A DNA stretch of 6,721 nucleotides from an uncultured Treponema sp. (GTDB lineage Bacteria; Spirochaetota; Spirochaetia; Treponematales; Treponemataceae): NCBI GenBank assembly GCA_937892225.1, contig CALAUH010000024.1, positions 1-6,721 on the forward strand, in the 5' to 3' direction. The notes under the pieces were generated by a model. That model did not search any database. It saw only the letters and a list, made by a program, of their open reading frames with translations, and was not told where the DNA came from. Below, piece after piece: positions 6,111 to 6,721 of this stretch. The translations under genes and the position numbers were made by a program. How positions within the stretch are numbered: position 1 is the stretch's first letter; each line of letters begins with the position of its first letter.

Positions 6111-6119
6111 AATGTGAGT

Positions 6120-6127
6120 GAGGTGAT
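6120..6127 (+). promoter_or_regulatory. Ribosome binding site that sets the flgD start
   Basis: GAGGTGAT is fully complementary to the 3' end of 16S rRNA. It overlaps the ATG at 6126 and lies best placed for the next ATG at 6129, five bases after the GAGG core. The in-frame GTG at 6114 lies upstream of it and has no such site of its own. Confidence 0.6.
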
Positions 6128-6128
6128 G

Positions 6129-6575
6129 ATGGAACAACTTAACACACAGATGAGTCCTGCAGAAAAAGCCGCTGTTGATTCAGCAGTTGATTTCTACAAC
6201 AAGCAGAACAAACAGGCTAACGGAAGAACAACATCTTCTGAGCTTGGAAAGGATGATTTTTTGAAGTTACTTATTACACAGCTTCAAAATCAGGATCCAA
6301 CTAGTCCAATGGAAAATACTGAATTTATTGCACAGATGGCTCAGTTTTCTTCTTTGGAACAGATGACTAATATGTCAACTTCTTTTACTAAAATGGCTGC
6401 TTTTATTAATAGTTCTGAAGCTGCTAATACAATTGGTAAAAAAGTAGAAGTAAATGTTGGAGACACTTCAATAACTGGTATTGTTACTGGTGCAACTAGA
6501 GGTGAAAATCCACAGATTCAAGTTAATGGCATGTATTATAACATGGATAAAATTGCGGCTATTTATGCCAACTAA
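6129..6575 (+). CDS. flgD: Flagellar hook capping protein FlgD
   Basis: FlgD forms the cap at the tip of the growing hook and guides polymerisation of FlgE subunits; it is exported through the flagellar secretion gate. From the ATG at 6129 the product has 148 residues. The conserved N-terminal cap region is clear: DDFLKLLITQLQNQDPTSPM (42–61) and FIAQMAQFSSLEQMTNM (66–82). A short C-terminal barrel-like segment follows (about 102–146; TIGKKVEVNVGDTS, GMYYNMDKIAAIY). The large FnIII-like insertion of enterobacterial FlgD (about 230 residues in total) is absent; spirochaete FlgD is also short (about 150 in Borrelia). It begins 29 bases after the fliK stop and is followed, 25 bases on, by flgE. 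GTG 6114 or ATG 6126 are possible alternative starts, adding five or one residues. Confidence 0.93.
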   Translation: MEQLNTQMSPAEKAAVDSAVDFYNKQNKQANGRTTSSELGKDDFLKLLITQLQNQDPTSPMENTEFIAQMAQFSSLEQMTNMSTSFTKMAAFINSSEAANTIGKKVEVNVGDTSITGIVTGATRGENPQIQVNGMYYNMDKIAAIYAN

Positions 6576-6600
6576 TGGGTAGGGAAAGGAGTAACGCTTT

Positions 6601-6721
6601 ATGATGAGATCACTTTATTCTGGAGTTTCAGGATTACAGAACCACCAGACACGTATGGATGTTATTGGTAATAACGTTTCAAACGTAAATACAGTTGGAT
6701 TCAAAAAGGGTCGTGTTAATT
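6601..6721 (+). CDS. flgE: Flagellar hook protein FlgE (N-terminal part, runs off the window)
   Basis: FlgE is the subunit of the universal-joint hook between the basal body and the periplasmic filament. The first 40 codons give MMRSLYSGVSGLQNHQTRMD followed by VIGNNVSNVNTVGFKKGR, the N-terminal rod/hook signature (SGVSGL and the NNxxNxNTxGFK motif) shared by axial proteins. The double-methionine start followed by RSLYSGVSGL identifies the hook protein, and flgE follows flgD in spirochaete operons. AAAGGAG (6585–6591) lies nine bases before the first ATG, which favours the start at 6601 over 6604. The residues that form the lysinoalanine cross-link in treponemal hooks are further into the gene and cannot be checked here. 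Confidence 0.95.
   Translation, partial: MMRSLYSGVSGLQNHQTRMDVIGNNVSNVNTVGFKKGRVN

Noticed and set aside
1..6721. CRISPR array, tRNA, rRNA, phage or defence system
   Set aside because: No spaced direct repeats, cloverleaf-like or rRNA-like sequences, and no defence or phage protein motifs were seen on either strand.

Overview
The window looks like a piece of a low-G+C spirochaete chromosome, most likely Treponema or a close relative. The main reason is the right-hand gene order flbB–fliK-like–flgD–flgE, which is the start of the spirochaete periplasmic-flagellum (fla) operon. FlbB, the collar protein, is essentially a spirochaete-specific marker. A spirochaete-type hexokinase of 429 residues lies just upstream. 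No rRNA, tRNA, CRISPR array or riboswitch was recognised.

Region 1 (1–943) is damaged. It opens with the 5'-truncated remains of a membrane-associated family 2 glycosyltransferase on the + strand. That gene breaks off near 545, where it runs into an internal fragment of an IS110-family transposase lying on the - strand (about 536–943). The fragment keeps the C-terminal Tnp domain but lacks the N-terminal RuvC-like DEDD domain and the last ~40 residues, so it is dead as an element. On its other side it is joined in frame to a UvrD/Rep-type helicase. The helicase has all its motifs through motif VI but has lost the tail after it. The result is a 745-codon helicase–transposase fusion. It ends inside former glycosyltransferase sequence, while the glycosyltransferase frame ends inside the IS fragment.

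Region 2 (2762–2860) is a compact divergent promoter region. A leaderless-looking promoter faces the helicase and a good sigma-70 type promoter faces the hexokinase. The hexokinase (2861–4150) has every expected active-site motif and looks intact.

Region 3 (4139–6721) is the start of the flagellar operon. A near-consensus extended -10 promoter begins inside the hexokinase stop region and drives flbB (collar protein, stator recruitment), then fliK-like/tap1 (hook-length control), flgD (hook cap) and flgE (hook; its first 40 codons are in the window). Spacing is tight. A strong hairpin between flbB and fliK buries both the ribosome binding site and the start codon of fliK, which suggests that hook-length protein synthesis is translationally coupled to FlbB. 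A second hairpin and a weak sigma-28-like match lie at the fliK/flgD boundary.

No wholly new multi-gene system was found. The observations most worth a second look are the helicase–IS110 fusion with reciprocal gene truncation, and the start-site hairpin of fliK.
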